From the NCBI GenBank assembly GCA_034766995.1, contig CM068314.1:38761708-38825707 (forward strand): a stretch of 64,000 bases of DNA, given 5' to 3'. Positions 40,330 through 53,943 of this stretch are shown one piece after another. Position 1 is the stretch's first letter, and each line of letters begins with the position of its first letter. Made by a program: the position numbers and the translations under genes. Source of the stretch: Acanthacorydalis orientalis. Its lineage: Eukaryota > Arthropoda > Insecta > Megaloptera > Corydalidae. The notes beneath the pieces are model-generated. The model was not told where the DNA came from. It saw only the letters and a program-made list of their open reading frames with translations, and did no database searches.

Positions 40330-40483
40330 TAAGATACGTTTCAAACTCTCCATGCCGACGAGGTGGATGAACAACAGCACCCCTACTACTACTTCTTCGC
40401 ATAGTAGGAGGTGGTGAAGGAGTAGTAACATAATTCGCCGGTATTCTAGGGGAATTAGCACGAACTCGCATTATAGTTGCCAT
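40330..40483 (-). CDS. Pax: Paxillin alternative first coding exon 1a (basic, Pro/Arg-rich N-terminus)
   Basis: ATG at 40483-40481 begins 51 codons plus one base, ending at donor CTTA|GTAAGT. The peptide is MATIMRVRANSPRIP, then NYVTTPSPPPTMRRSSSRGA and VVHPPRRHGEFETYL. Its GC content and codon use are well above the flanks. The one-base phase matches exon 29950 exactly, giving ETYLNALLADLQ. Here the split codon becomes AAT (Asn) where LD1 normally has Asp. Proline and RRSSSR motifs suggest SH3 or kinase/14-3-3 contacts, which is inference. An in-frame TTG just upstream (40489) is not taken as the start. Confidence 0.7.
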
Positions 40484-40895
40484 TTTCAAATAGAAAACAG
40501 TTTAATGCAACTTCGAAAACTTTATATGTATTATAAATAAAATATTATATTATAAAAACGTTCACTCTGTTTTAAACAAATTAAAACATTTATATTATAT
40601 AATAACTGATAAGAACAACAATACTACACACAACGGTTCTAGAAATATTATGTAAAGTATAAAGAGAACAAACGGTTTAAACAGTGGTACCAATCTATCA
40701 TTCGTTTCTAAACATTATTCGAATCAATAAACGTCATAAGTAAAAAAAGAAAAGTAATGTAAACACTATGTATACTCAATATAAATAACTGAAATGACAC
40801 ACTTTCACTATATGAACATTCACGAAGAAAATGAAGATTTATTCGACGTATTACAAGATAATTTCCTGTTCATACGAAAGCTGTGCTTGTTTTTC

Positions 40896-41085
40896 TTAAG
40901 TTTTGAGCATCAGTCCAAAAAACAATTGGCTTGCAATGGTTACCAAAGACTCATAACTGATGACTAACGCCTGCCGTGAGCGGGAGAGACCGCGATGCTG
41001 CTCTTGACTAGGTATTTTGGCAATCATTCCGTCCTGGATCACTGTCGAGATTGAGCCACCCACCAAAAATAAACTCGCCAAACAT
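40896..41085 (-). promoter_or_regulatory. CG-rich patch upstream of exon 1a, likely promoter or 5' UTR
   Basis: About 410-600 bp upstream of the exon 1a ATG the base composition becomes balanced, with cgcg, cgggagagaccgcg and similar. The minus strand carries a TCAGTT initiator-like sequence (catCAGTTatg). A 60-codon ORF spans it but has no recognisable domain. The position fits a transcription start region. Confidence 0.35.
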
Positions 41086-41779
41086 CATAAACTCAACTAA
41101 GTTAACTAAGTGATAGGTGTACGTGTCCTATATATTATCATGGAAAATATATTACTACATTATGACTTATATGATGCAAATCAAATGAAAAATTAATTGA
41201 CGTTTTGAGATTAAGGGAACGCAATTTATCTTAAGACACATATTTCTTTCCAGAATATTGTTTATACTTGATTACATAATTCGTTAAAATACTATTCATG
41301 TTTTTCCAATTTTGAATTATAAATGAAATTACATGAACAATTTAATTATAAATAAATATTATTAAGAAATATTTATTAAAAATCGTCAATTAAAATCATA
41401 TTCAAACCTAATGATACTAAAGAACGAGATAGAAAAATATAATTACTAACGACAGTATAAAACAAAAAAATGACTGATGATCCATTGTATTCTGATTTTT
41501 AAATTTATAACTTATTAATCACTGCATGACATCTAATTATTTATTGTAATATTAAATACCACAAAAATAAAACAAAATAATTATTTATTTATAAAACATT
41601 ATATTTTAAGATTAATCAATTGTATAAAGAGGTCTGAAAAACACCTACATTAATGTTATTAACAGCTTTCTTAAATAACAAAACTGCATTTGTGGGTTGA
41701 CTACTTGGTCAAATTAGAATTTAAATCTTAAATACGAACTTGAAATACACTTGTGCAATTTGTTTTAAATATATTATCT

Positions 41780-41781
<2 letters not shown>

Positions 41782-41839
<58 letters not shown>
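41782..41839. repeat. Compound (CT)n(TA)n microsatellite
   Basis: About 29 bp of CT joins 29 bp of TA, the mirror arrangement of the TA-GA tracts at 10065 and 43862. Confidence 0.95.
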
Positions 41840-41848
<9 letters not shown>

Positions 41849-43857
41849 GCAAAATGAATATATCTATGTTGTAAAGAATAAATAAATAAATTAACTCAAT
41901 TGGTTTAATTTTCGTGTTATTTCAATTCGTGTGCTGATATAATCAATTAAATTTCATCGTTTTTAACAAAAAAAGTATACAATTTGAATGATTTCCTCTG
42001 TGTCTGTAACAAGAAAATCCATTTTTTTATAGTTTATCTAACAGCGATTTAAGTGAAATTAATTAACAGGGCTATTTTTACAAATTTTTGTATAAAAAAA
42101 TATGAAATTTTAAAGATCATAATATATCATACATTTTATTATTTATTTGTTATAAAAATTGGAAAAAAAAGTATCACATCTCGTTTAACAAACAGCTGCT
42201 TTCTGAATAAAAAATGACACAACATACAGTTTGATTTGAACTCATTTCCTACTAACATAACATAATCAGCATTTAGTTACAAACGCCTTAATTTGTTCAA
42301 ATAACTCCAACTGTGAAGAGATTAATGCTTTGAGTTTATTAGGGTTTCTTTAAAGAAAATAAAAATAGGATCATTAATTTTATAAAATTACGTATTCAGA
42401 AAAATACCGAGAAGACATCTTAATATTTGATTAAAAAAATACAACTGTGTGTATTTTTTTGATTTATTGATTGTGTTGAACACAATCGAATCTTTTCAAT
42501 AAAAGATTATATAATAAAAGATATTTTCATTAATATAATTTTTACCTCAGATTGTATATTCTGAATACATGCGATTATTATAAAATAATATTTTACGGAA
42601 GATTAGTGGACGGGAATAACTTTAAAAACATTTTAGTTAACATGTAATGAAGTTAAATGATAAAGGTATTAGTTCAGGAGATTTTATATAAAATAAGAAC
42701 TAAACACTTTCACTAATGAAATTCCGCAATTAATACAGAATGAACACATTAATATATACGGGTAAAATATTCAAAACAAGACATAAGTAATTAAAACTTA
42801 AGTACAAAACGAATAATTAAAAGGTGCAGTTCTTGTTTAATTACTAAATTTTCTATGTATTAATAAACGTTTGAAGTTTTTAAAAATAGATTGAGGAAGA
42901 GATTAGGTAAAAAATAACAATTTTGTTCTTCATTACTACACCTCTTGGCACCAGATGCGCTGTCGTATAGCAGGTACACTTATAATTATTTTTATTATAA
43001 ATAAATAATTGTAAAACTATTTCATACTGTGCATTATTTAACTTTTAAATGCAGATTTTATTCACTAAAACGAAACCGTGAAGTATATTTTTGATATTAA
43101 TTTCTATACCCTTTTATTGTATAAATTAACTAGCTTTCAAAAAAGAAAACCCCTCAAGCGACGCAAGAAAAGTTATTTACTTTAAATATAAAATTATATT
43201 TTTTTTATTTTTGACACACTTTCTTAGTTTCTTTAAAGAATATGAGACAGGTATTAAGTAAAATATCCTGTAATAATAAATTTACTGTAATTGTTAGAAC
43301 ATTTTGCATTATTTATTTGTATACAAGTAATATTTTATATCAATAACTTCTCTCTGAATTTTGAATTATTAGTTTTATTAATTGGATGTAAATTCAAAAT
43401 CAGCCACATATTTTCGTCATTAAAAAATTATCTCTCTAATATATTGATGTGTATTGTGTGTTTAGCATGTTAATATATACTCAAGTAATACATTGACCGT
43501 AAAAATAATAATATAACAACATATAGAACCGTTTAAATTATACTTGAAACCCACTCTAATTACATTTGACATTGACATGAATTTTGACTTTAAAATAAAA
43601 TAAGTCACAGCATCTAACGTTAGCGCTAATTTATCACGCATGGCAGTTCTAAGGTAACGAGTTTATATTTGGACACGTAACAAATCTTACTACTGTCATT
43701 TAAAATGTCACTAAATATATTTCGCTCAACATCTTTGAATCAATATCGTTTTAAAATGAGTGCCATGTTCTTCATGTTTTCACTTAACAAATGTGCCAAA
43801 GAGAAGAATTGGACGTGAAAATCTTGTATATTGTAGACTGTACACATAAAAATCCAA

Positions 43858-43861
<4 letters not shown>

Positions 43862-43893
<32 letters not shown>

Positions 43894-43909
43894 AGAGAGA
43901 GAGAGAGAA
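43862..43909. repeat. Compound (TA)n(GA)n microsatellite
   Basis: About 30 bp of TA, a tca interruption, then GA units to 43909. Confidence 0.9.
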
Positions 43910-44035
43910 ACAAATACTTTTTTCTATAGGTTAGATACGAAACTTGTTTCATTCTCAACAATAATCATTATTTCAATTTATTTTTATAACAAAAAAGTAG
44001 AATTCATACAAACATACACACATATCCACACACAT

Positions 44036-44038
<3 letters not shown>

Positions 44039-44102
<64 letters not shown>
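44039..44102. repeat. (TA)n microsatellite, about 64 bp
   Basis: Long pure TA run preceded by CA-rich units (44015-44040). Confidence 0.95.
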
Positions 44103-44104
<2 letters not shown>

Positions 44105-45056
44105 CTATCTTACTTGAAATAGGAAATTTAACATTTAAAAGTAGGTACAGGTGATGTTAAGGTAGAAAAACACTGTATCTTATGCATGTGTTTTAAGATA
44201 TTTGTGCAGGCATTTATTAAAAGGCGGTTTTGGAACTGAAGAAGAACGAATAAAACTAAATTCACACATGAATATAACTAATATCACAATTGAGGGAAAG
44301 AAAGATAATGATACATTTAGAAATCAACTATAGTTTTGTACACAATTTAATATTTACAAACATATCTAATGATTAACCTTTATGTGTATATAACCTTAAT
44401 TGTATACGATATTAATAATGGTTAAAAATTATACACACACACACATATATATTAACATTTATAAAATCTAAACTAATGTTTGATTCTAGTAATAATCTTA
44501 ATGTTTTAGTATGAATTTTAGTTACTATTTTATAATACATTTTATATGAACAGATGAAATTTATTTAAATTTATTTACTCGATTTTAAACAAGATACATT
44601 TACCATATTTAATAAAAATAGATGTAAAATATACTTTTTGAAATTTTGAAAAACTAAATTTAATGTCGTACTTTTTCAAACATAATTGGTTAATTAATTA
44701 CTTAATTTAGTAAGCAATTGTGTTTGATATAGTCAACAAAGTACATACATAAATCAAATCAATATTATTTTGAAACGAAAGTTACAGTTTGAAAAACTAT
44801 GAGATAAAAATAATTTTGTTTCGTAGTTAATTGAATGAAGTGAAAACTGAAAACAAAAATTGTGTAAAACTATTGTTCAGCTTAAAGACACAAAATAGAA
44901 TTAGAGTTTGTAAGTTACTTGCCAAATTTAATTGCCAATTTAGTTTTATGACAGTGAATTCCTTTACTATTACTAATTCGACTATTTTATTTTCTGAAGA
45001 TAGTATAAAAATGAGTCATTATGACTAGTTCACTTTATCAAACGGAATAAACTTTT

Positions 45057-45123
<67 letters not shown>

Positions 45124-45429
45124 CTAGACACTTCAATATAAATTCAGTAACTTAAAAAAAGAATGTGTAGAAACATATTTTCATTTAATAAAAATAATGC
45201 TTTGATATATTGTACATTTTTATTCAAATTTCTAACATATTGCCATAAATGTTGTTATAAAATATTGCATCCGTTAGTTTAAATGACACTAAATCAAATA
45301 CATACTTTATTTACACAACAAAACACATAAATATAATTTAATGTCGGATACGCACTTATTCAAACATGCTTATCGAATTTTATAATTCTGGAAGACTGTT
45401 ATAGTCACATTACTAAAAACAAGTTTTGT

Positions 45430-45560
45430 CTAGGTATGTAATAATTGAACACACGTGTTCACACGACACATGACCATCCCAACCGCGGTAATAGTGCGTA
45501 ACGGATGCGATTGATGGATGGATGTAACGTAATAATGCGTGATGCCAGCGTATGATGTGG
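45430..45560. promoter_or_regulatory. CG-containing patch upstream of paxillin
   Basis: Balanced composition with ccgcgg, several gcgt units and cacgtg-like E-box sequence (acacgtgt). No open frame with splice sites. It could be an enhancer or an untranslated first exon. Confidence 0.2.
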
Positions 45561-45910
45561 AACAACAGGAAATTTGCTTCACTTGGCATGCTTTTATTTA
45601 TATTGATCTCTAAAAACAGCTCTATAAAAAGACTTATGAACAGGAAAAGTAATTTAGTTGAGTTCTACGATACATTTAAGAAAATTTAAACGAAATAATT
45701 GAACAAGTTTGTTTTTCGCACTTTTTAATATATTTAATTTAATTTTAGTATTATCGTTATCGTTCATATAAGTATTTACCTCAAAATTACACAATTGATA
45801 CGTATTTCCACAAAAAAACGTTATCAGAAATTATTAATAATTGTTTTAAGTCTTATTACATTCGTATTTACAGTAATAATTTATCATTGGATAGCAAATA
45901 TTATCGAAAT

Positions 45911-45913
<3 letters not shown>

Positions 45914-45977
<64 letters not shown>
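45914..45977. repeat. Compound (TA)n(TG)n microsatellite
   Basis: About 38 bp of TA followed by thirteen TG units. Confidence 0.95.
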
Positions 45978-46083
45978 AATGAGAGATAATGTTTATCTAA
46001 AATGATAGAATACTTAAAAAATATTCATTTATTTATTTAGATTAGTCATAACTACGGCTCAAGTGTAAAATACAAAAATACAC

Positions 46084-46133
<50 letters not shown>

Positions 46134-46300
46134 GACTCATAATGGACTCATATGTTAAACAATAAATACACAGTACTATATTTTATTAAACTATGTATTT
46201 AAGACACAACTGTAAACAATAAACGGATTCAATTGGGTGTCAAAACTAAAAAAATAATAGGATATTAATGTTTCTGGAAACACTTGAGCAATGATTTTTT

Positions 46301-46379
46301 TTAACCCTTTAAGTGGGTAGTTTGCGCGGATAACAAGTGGGCAAAAGGATATATCTATCATACCCACTTAAGGGGTTAA
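46301..46379. mobile_element. 71-bp piggyBac-type MITE with TTAA duplications
   Basis: TTAA (46301-46304) is followed by CCCTTTAAGTGGGTA. The right end, read inverted from 46375, is CCCCTTAAGTGGGTA, followed by TTAA (46376-46379). The 15-bp ends match at 14 positions, start with CCC and sit in TTAA, the hallmark of the piggyBac superfamily. Only 41 bases lie between them, so it has no coding capacity; the transcript would fold into a single hairpin. Confidence 0.8.
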
Positions 46380-46988
46380 AAAGTCTACTACTACATGAAC
46401 TAAATGAGAATTAAAGGCTCATTAGAAAATAATGATGGGGTTAATATAATCTACTTAGAACCCATTATACCGAAAAATTAAAATGTGCCAAGGAACGAAA
46501 ATGCATTTAACCTTCAAAATAAACACAGACATGATAATTGGAATTACGATAATCAGTCGGTATTACATAAGTCATTATGATAGGTTATAAATATAGGTGA
46601 GACACTAATAATACCTGTACGGTTTACAACCTAAAGAAAAAAAATATTGTATTTTGTATAGCAGTAAAATTCCCCATTTATAAAGTACTAGAAACGATTT
46701 TTTTTAAATTTATATTGATGTGTACAAAACTTTAATAATTGTTCAAGGATAAATCTAACAGAAAATAAAAGACATTTATAAATTTATGTGTAGTAAACAA
46801 CAAACAAAAAGAAAGTAATGCACTTTTTTAAAATGTTTGTTTTGGCAAAGCCAAGCTACAAACAAATGTTCAATTAGCTAAATAAGATGTTTCAAAATTT
46901 TGTTACAATTTATAAAAATATTGATACAATAGAAAAAAGTTATATTCTATAAAAATTTATATATTTTAATGAGTGACAAGAAAAAGTG

Positions 46989-46989
<1 letters not shown>

Positions 46990-47033
<44 letters not shown>

Positions 47034-47060
47034 CAAATATATATATATATATATATATAC
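46990..47060. repeat. Compound (CA)n(TA)n microsatellite
   Basis: CA run of about 20 bp followed by two TA blocks separated by acaaat. Confidence 0.9.
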
Positions 47061-47794
47061 TACTAACTATATAAAATGAAAAAAACTACTGTAATTTTAT
47101 AAGTAAAAGTTTGTTATTATCAGAAAATAAAATCCACGTACACATATTAAAACAAATAATTTAATATGTTGGATTTAATAAATGCAAGAATATAGTAAAA
47201 AAATAATGTACAAAAGAATCAAATATATTCATATATTAGAATCAGAATGTTAATATATTTGAAATAAATCGATTATCATTAAACTAATAAGTTTTATTAA
47301 CAAAAAAAGTATTAGTGTGATTTGTATTACTAAACCAATTATGCAGAAAAATTGAATTTCATTTGTTTTAAAACAATTAAAATTCTTTTTGAACAACAAA
47401 GTTTTTTTTACAAACCATTTGATATTTTAACTAAATCACTTATACATGTTTGCTAATACTTTTGTACATTTCATAGTGTTTAAAATGGAACAATATTTAT
47501 ATGATTACAATTCTTTTCCTAAAAATAAAACACGTATGTTCTCAGCTGTAAAAATACATTAAATATACTAAATATTTATCTTATTGGTTTCGGTAAAAAA
47601 ATAATCATTTAAAGAGAAAAACAAACGGGAAATCACAAAATGCATCACTAATTGTACCCGGGAACTAACGAAGTGTTGAAATACATAAATAGCGTAAACA
47701 ATTTATTTTCATTAATAGTCGTGAAAATATATTTCGAAAGATTCTATATATCCATACATACAGGAAAACATACATATACGCATACACACATCCA

Positions 47795-47851
<57 letters not shown>

Positions 47852-48019
47852 ACTTGAGTATCTTACATTTTTCAAAAATAAGCATGAAGTAAAAGATTGT
47901 AAATTATTAAACACTATTTTTCATGTGAAAAGAAATATGATTATCAAATTATTTTAAACTCTATTAATTTTACAATCTTTAAATAAAATCAAAACATGGT
48001 ACATACTTTTTTTCAATTT

Positions 48020-48262
48020 TCTGATCAAAATGTACAATAATTGATTGTTGATCACAATTTGATAATCGCTGATGCTTATGGATTAATTTTAATAGATTAT
48101 TAATGAATTACAACATGCAAGCGCTAAGATACACAAAATTCTCCCAAAAAATATTGTTTACTGTATCTTAGCATTTGAGGATGATGGTATCGCCAATGAA
48201 TTGCGCACAATCCATTAGTAAATTGAGCAATAATCAATTATTGATCATTTTGAACATTTTTT
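48020..48262. repeat. Fold-back (long imperfect inverted repeat) element
   Basis: The left arm (48020-48134) and the inverted right arm (48155-48262) agree strongly at their outer ends (tcaaaatg..caataattgatt.ttg) and at their inner ends (aa.gctaagataca), with a looser middle and a ~20-base centre. The segments at 21901-21995 and 63345-63455 resemble one arm. An 82-codon ORF starting inside the right arm has no recognisable features. Confidence 0.6.
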
Positions 48263-50626
48263 TTGTGGCAATTGTGAGTGAAAATTCATTTGTGGAAGTG
48301 AGTTATCCATTCACAATAAAGTGTGACAAAAAAAGGTATAAATTATTTAGTTCATTTCTTTATTATTTTGGTATTCAAAAAGAGACAGTTGCAATTTTGA
48401 TAATAACAATAAAAATATATTAATGCAAAGCAGTTACATTCAGAAATACGAGTAAAAACAAGATATATATATATATAGTTTTATGAATGTAACTATAAAT
48501 ACCTTATGTCACATTCATAAAATAATTTTTTTTGTGAATTAATATTGACAAGTTTAATAACAAATGCTCATTTGTTTTTTTAATTGACTTGAAATAAATT
48601 AAAATAATAAAGTTTCGTTATCATTTAAAACATTGAATGCATATAAGTGTAATATTAGGGAAGGTACAGGAAAACAGTACGTCCGTGTGTTTTCTTCCCT
48701 TCACAGGTAACACAGTTATTCTTGCTCATTTCATTTATATCATATTTAATTAATTTCATATTATTATAACAATTAAGTATGAAAATCAAATATAAAAAAT
48801 AGGATATAAATGAATTAAAAATCACACTTAAAATTGACTTATTGAATAAGTTGTATTACGAGCATATTTAAGACAATTCTTTATTTTAATCTTCACGTGC
48901 ATCTGTATATTAATAAATAAAATTTCATTTTGACGTCCGAGCAATATGAAAATAAGATTTAAGTGTACAATCTCAACGAAGATGTAAATAATTTCTCGTC
49001 CTTCTTTTAAAAATATCTATTAATACGCTTGTTTAAGAAAATGTAGTCAATGTTTAAATGCTCGTGAGTGATTTGTGTAAAGTCTTCACAAAGAAAAACA
49101 ATAAAATAAAAATACACTCTCGGGAGCGCACGTATAAAACTAATGCATATTTTATAAATGTTGTATAAAATATGATCAATTTGGAATAATTCCAAACGAT
49201 AACGAAAGATATGTATAAAGCAAATAGTATTTATGATTTTTAGAGATACGGTGCGAGGCGATAATCTCAAATAGTGAGTATCATTGACAGAAATCGATTA
49301 GTATAAAAATAGAAAAATTCAAAGATATTTCAAGATCATTTTAAGCACTTTCTTACTTGTGTTTCAAAGTGTCTTGTAGTTAAATAAATAAAACTATATG
49401 GTAACATCTGTTACGAGAACGAATTTGTAATTTTTCTACATTATTTATGTATCCACATATCGATTTAATTAACTAACTATTATGTACGTGTGTGTGTGTG
49501 TGTGTATATAAAGCTGAATTTTATTTAGATTTCTTAGTGAATAAAAACTATTTTTTAAAGGTCATCGAAGTCATTTTCATTAATTTGTCTTGTCTGCCAC
49601 TAGAAACTACGACTTTGTAAAATAGTTCATATTTTTCTATTGATCGTTAAAAATAGTGTAATCTTTTAATAACTCCCAAACCGACCATGAAAAACGTAAT
49701 AGAAATGACCTAAAAGACATGAAAACATCTGCCGGATCAATATTTATTCTACATAATTGTATAAAGAAAATATATTGTACACCATTGCTCGTATTTGTAT
49801 AAAAACAGTTTGGCCTTTCGAAATTAACAGATTTTTGGTTTAAAATTTGCTAATTTCAAAGTATATTAACATTTTTTTAAAAAATGAATTTTTTAGTAGA
49901 AAATATAATCTCACTAATTATAAAAATATTTTTTGTCGTTTTTATTGTCAATATTAAAAATCTACTTGAGAAAAAAATATTTTGTAAAATTTTATATTCA
50001 TTAATAATTAATTTTGTTTCTCTTATCTCTTATAAATTTTAATAACTGAAATAAAAATATACGAGGATAAAATGTATTTTCCTCTTAGTTTAAGTTTTTT
50101 TCACATCTAAACTTGGCAATGACATTACTACTGACCATACTAATTGGAAAAACAGATTCCTTTAAAAAAAATCACTATTTTGTTTACTAAATAACTATAT
50201 TTTAATTTTTCATTAAGAAACACATACAATCATTCCTTTTTTGAAATATTTTTGGATATATTTCTAAATAAAATAATTGCAATATTAACAGTTTCAATAA
50301 TGAATTAATTATGTAATAATGTAATGTAATAATCAATAATGTAAAATATACAGATTTGAGATAAATACTCAAAATAAACATTTAGAGATTAAGCAATATT
50401 TCCAAAAAATTTAGAAAAGTATTTCGAATAAAAAAGATAAAGTTTATTTTCAATCTAGTAAATATTCATTCATGTTTTAATTGGAAATATTATTTATTTT
50501 TAAATAAAATATTTTTTTCGCTTCAAAGAATATATTTACATCATGGATTGTAATAAATTAATTTAAAAAGTAAATTGACAGACAAAGATTAACTAGCTTC
50601 AGAGCGTTCTTTAAATTGAATGAATT

Positions 50627-50702
<76 letters not shown>

Positions 50703-52414
50703 GAAATATGATAATAATAAAGTACACTGTCAATGTCAAAACATCAAAATGTAATTCGTAACTTTTTATTACTAATTAGTTTCAAATGCGAATGAAAATA
50801 TTCAGGAAGACCTTCAGAGTAAAAATAACACTGAAAAATATTCAGTAAATGACAAATAGATTACACATTTTTAAATGAAAATAAATTTAAAATTACTTGA
50901 AAATGTATAAACTATGAAATGATTGATACAATACAATCATGTAAAACTGAAGCTATTTTCAAATTTAATATTTATTTTATGTAATTATAACACTTTTGTT
51001 CCTGTATAATAATAAGAAACAAAAATAAATATTAAAATTATAAAATCATTTATTATAAATTAATTCTTTCGATTAAATTAAACATTAATTAATTATATTA
51101 TTTATAATTTAATTGTATTTCTTTTACTCGGCCTACATTACTAATCTAATTAAGTTTATCTAATTTTAACTGGTGTCCATTGTAACACGCAAAAAAGGTA
51201 TCAAATGAGTTAAAAAATACATTGTTTGCATGTTTAAGAAAATCAATATACTTGTTTCAATACTATTTATGATCTATTCTTTATTCCAATAAAGAAAATG
51301 ATGCAATCCTTAACCTAGTTCTTATTTTAAAGATTACACATTACCTATTGTCTTACTTTAGTATGATATGCAATATATATTTGAAAACAATAGATTTCAA
51401 ATACTATTAACGAGATTAAAATATAAAATCCTTTACAAAACAAACTGCTATGAATTATCATTTAAGAACATTGGAATAAAGATCAAAAGATCACAAAACA
51501 ATTTATATGGTTTATACAAATCAAATTTATAAATTTATAATCTGCTAAACTTAATGTGAAAAATTCTTAAATTTAAGTCATATATTAAAATTAAACAATT
51601 TAACATTTACTATCAAGAAAATTTAGACTAAAAAAAAGTAAAGTATACGTTTAAAAAGATCATACCTAAAAATTCTTACAAAAAAATCGCTAGCTTTTTA
51701 AGCAAGCATTGGCTTCTAGTATTTTATAAAAGTCCATTTCTGGTTTTTACGTAGTTAATAATTATAGGTACTTTCATTACTATACTTGGTATACAGTTTA
51801 ACAAAATGCTGTTACAATACATGTATTTGAAAAAGTAACGTAAATGAATGAAAATTTGAGTGGTAATGTAAAAAAATACAACATTTAATTTCTTACTGTA
51901 AAAGAATACATAAAAGAAATAGTAATTAATTCAATGTCAACAAATTTCTAAAAATCATGAAAATTGATAAAAATTTATGTTTTTTAATATGTCAAAAAAT
52001 AAATCTGATATCAAAAACTTCATTACAATTATCTTACATTTAGAAAAAACTATATATATATATATATATAACAACAGTAGATCATTAGCGATTAGTTTGT
52101 TCATTCCAATTATACATAAATTATAATATACCTATTAGTCAATATTGTTTAGAGCAGATTTTAAAATAAATATTTTACTAAAGAAGTATTACTTGTTTAA
52201 ATGTCCTATTCTTTATTAAAATAAAACCATGGTATAAATGATCAGTTAAGTTTTTTATGAAATTTATTGCACATTTATTTACAATACATATGCTACTTCA
52301 CATATTTGTTATAATGTAAGCATAAAATTAAATACTTTTTTGAATATTTAATTTATATAATCATATATTTCTGGAATAAGTAATTCTTAAGCAGTGGCCA
52401 CGTTTTGAATTTTG

Positions 52415-52485
<71 letters not shown>

Positions 52486-52556
52486 CAATAATAAAAATTT
52501 AGTGTCGGTTTAAAAACTTATAAATTTAAGAGAGTAAAAGACACGTTATAATGAAT

Positions 52557-52558
52557 AT

Positions 52559-52589
<31 letters not shown>

Positions 52590-52593
52590 GTGG
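52557..52593. repeat. Short (TA)n(TG)n microsatellite
   Basis: TA run, gtatg transition, then TG units. Confidence 0.85.
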
Positions 52594-52849
52594 TTATGCG
52601 TTGTATGTGTATTGTGTATAGACAGGAAAAAATATACAATATGAAATAAAGATATTAATATATTCTCATATTTAAAATATTTCTAGAAACATTTGTGTGT
52701 ATTGAACCGAAAAAAAAAACCAAAATGGTAATATTCACCAATACACAAATCACTAAAGAGAACTTTAAATACAACTTGAAAATCACACACAATCAATAAT
52801 TATCACATATTTATAATCAGTATTGATACGATATTAATTATAATCACGG

Positions 52850-52990
52850 CCTCAGCAAACACCTCCAAGAACAAGACTGTCTACTAAAACTGATGTGCTT
52901 GTGCTCTTGTTTACTACACTAACAAATTCGCGTTGAGCTACGACTGTAATCGAATACCGCGAAGGTCGTGGTGTGGGCTGATGCGTTTAC
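52850..52990. promoter_or_regulatory. CG-rich patch, possible distal promoter
   Basis: A block with ccgcgaaggtcgtgg, gagctacgac and gttgagctacg contrasts with the flanks. The minus strand has CATCAGTTTTAG (initiator-like) and a possible donor CTTGGAG|GTGTTT. The orientation would suit an untranslated first exon of paxillin. No direct evidence. Confidence 0.25.
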
Positions 52991-53882
52991 CTACACAATA
53001 TAATATCTACATTTGTGATGTGGGCATATATAATAAGATTTATCTCTAATCTATGCCTTCATAATTTGTATTACGTTTTATTAGCACCTTGCTTGAATTT
53101 TGTGTAATGTTTATTCTCAAAGTTTGTAAATAGTGTATTTTTAAATGTACGCTAAAACGAATAAAACTTACAAAGAATATCTATAAATATTGTGAGAATT
53201 TGAAACGTACACTTTTCATTATATCACGTTAAGGGAAACTTTAAATAAATACGAAGCAATATATATTGCAATTTTTCTATTCTCGACCAAAATCATAAAT
53301 TTGTTCTAATTCCTATAAAAAGAAATTTTATCGCAAACATATATTATCTATGCCAGCAAACAATCAACCAAATTTTAAAACTATCAACCTACTATTTGGA
53401 TACTGACGTATGCACATTTCCTTTTTAGGCCAATTAAAGAGGATTTAATAAGACAACATTCTTTCTTGCATCCACAAAGTAAAAAGAATTAATGCATTTT
53501 TTAAATGTTAAAATTTTTTCTATACATTAAAATTAAACACCAGACGGTAAAATGTATAAAACGGAGGAAAAATATGACGAAAATAATGTGCTGTATTTAA
53601 ATTTTCGAAGTTTTCATACTTTTTTAAATTAGAATAATTATTAACTAAACTATTTAAATACTAATGGATCCTTATAACTTGATATATTAGTTTCGTCAAT
53701 AATGTTAAATTAAGAGAAATATAAAGTAAAAAGGTACAAACCGTATTTAGTTCTACTTTTTTTAATATATATATATATTTCATTCCATATATTTTCAGTG
53801 TGTGAAAAGGAAAATAAAAAAAGATATACATAAAAAGAAAGTACATTAGTAGTTTTATGATTAAAACATTACTTTTACTGTA

Positions 53883-53943
<61 letters not shown>

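Noticed and set aside
40484..40489. Start two codons further upstream for paxillin exon 1a
   Set aside because: The codon at 40489-40487 is TTG; the first ATG is at 40483-40481.
48175..48423. 82-codon plus-strand ORF
   Set aside because: Begins inside one arm of a fold-back repeat and has no recognisable domain.
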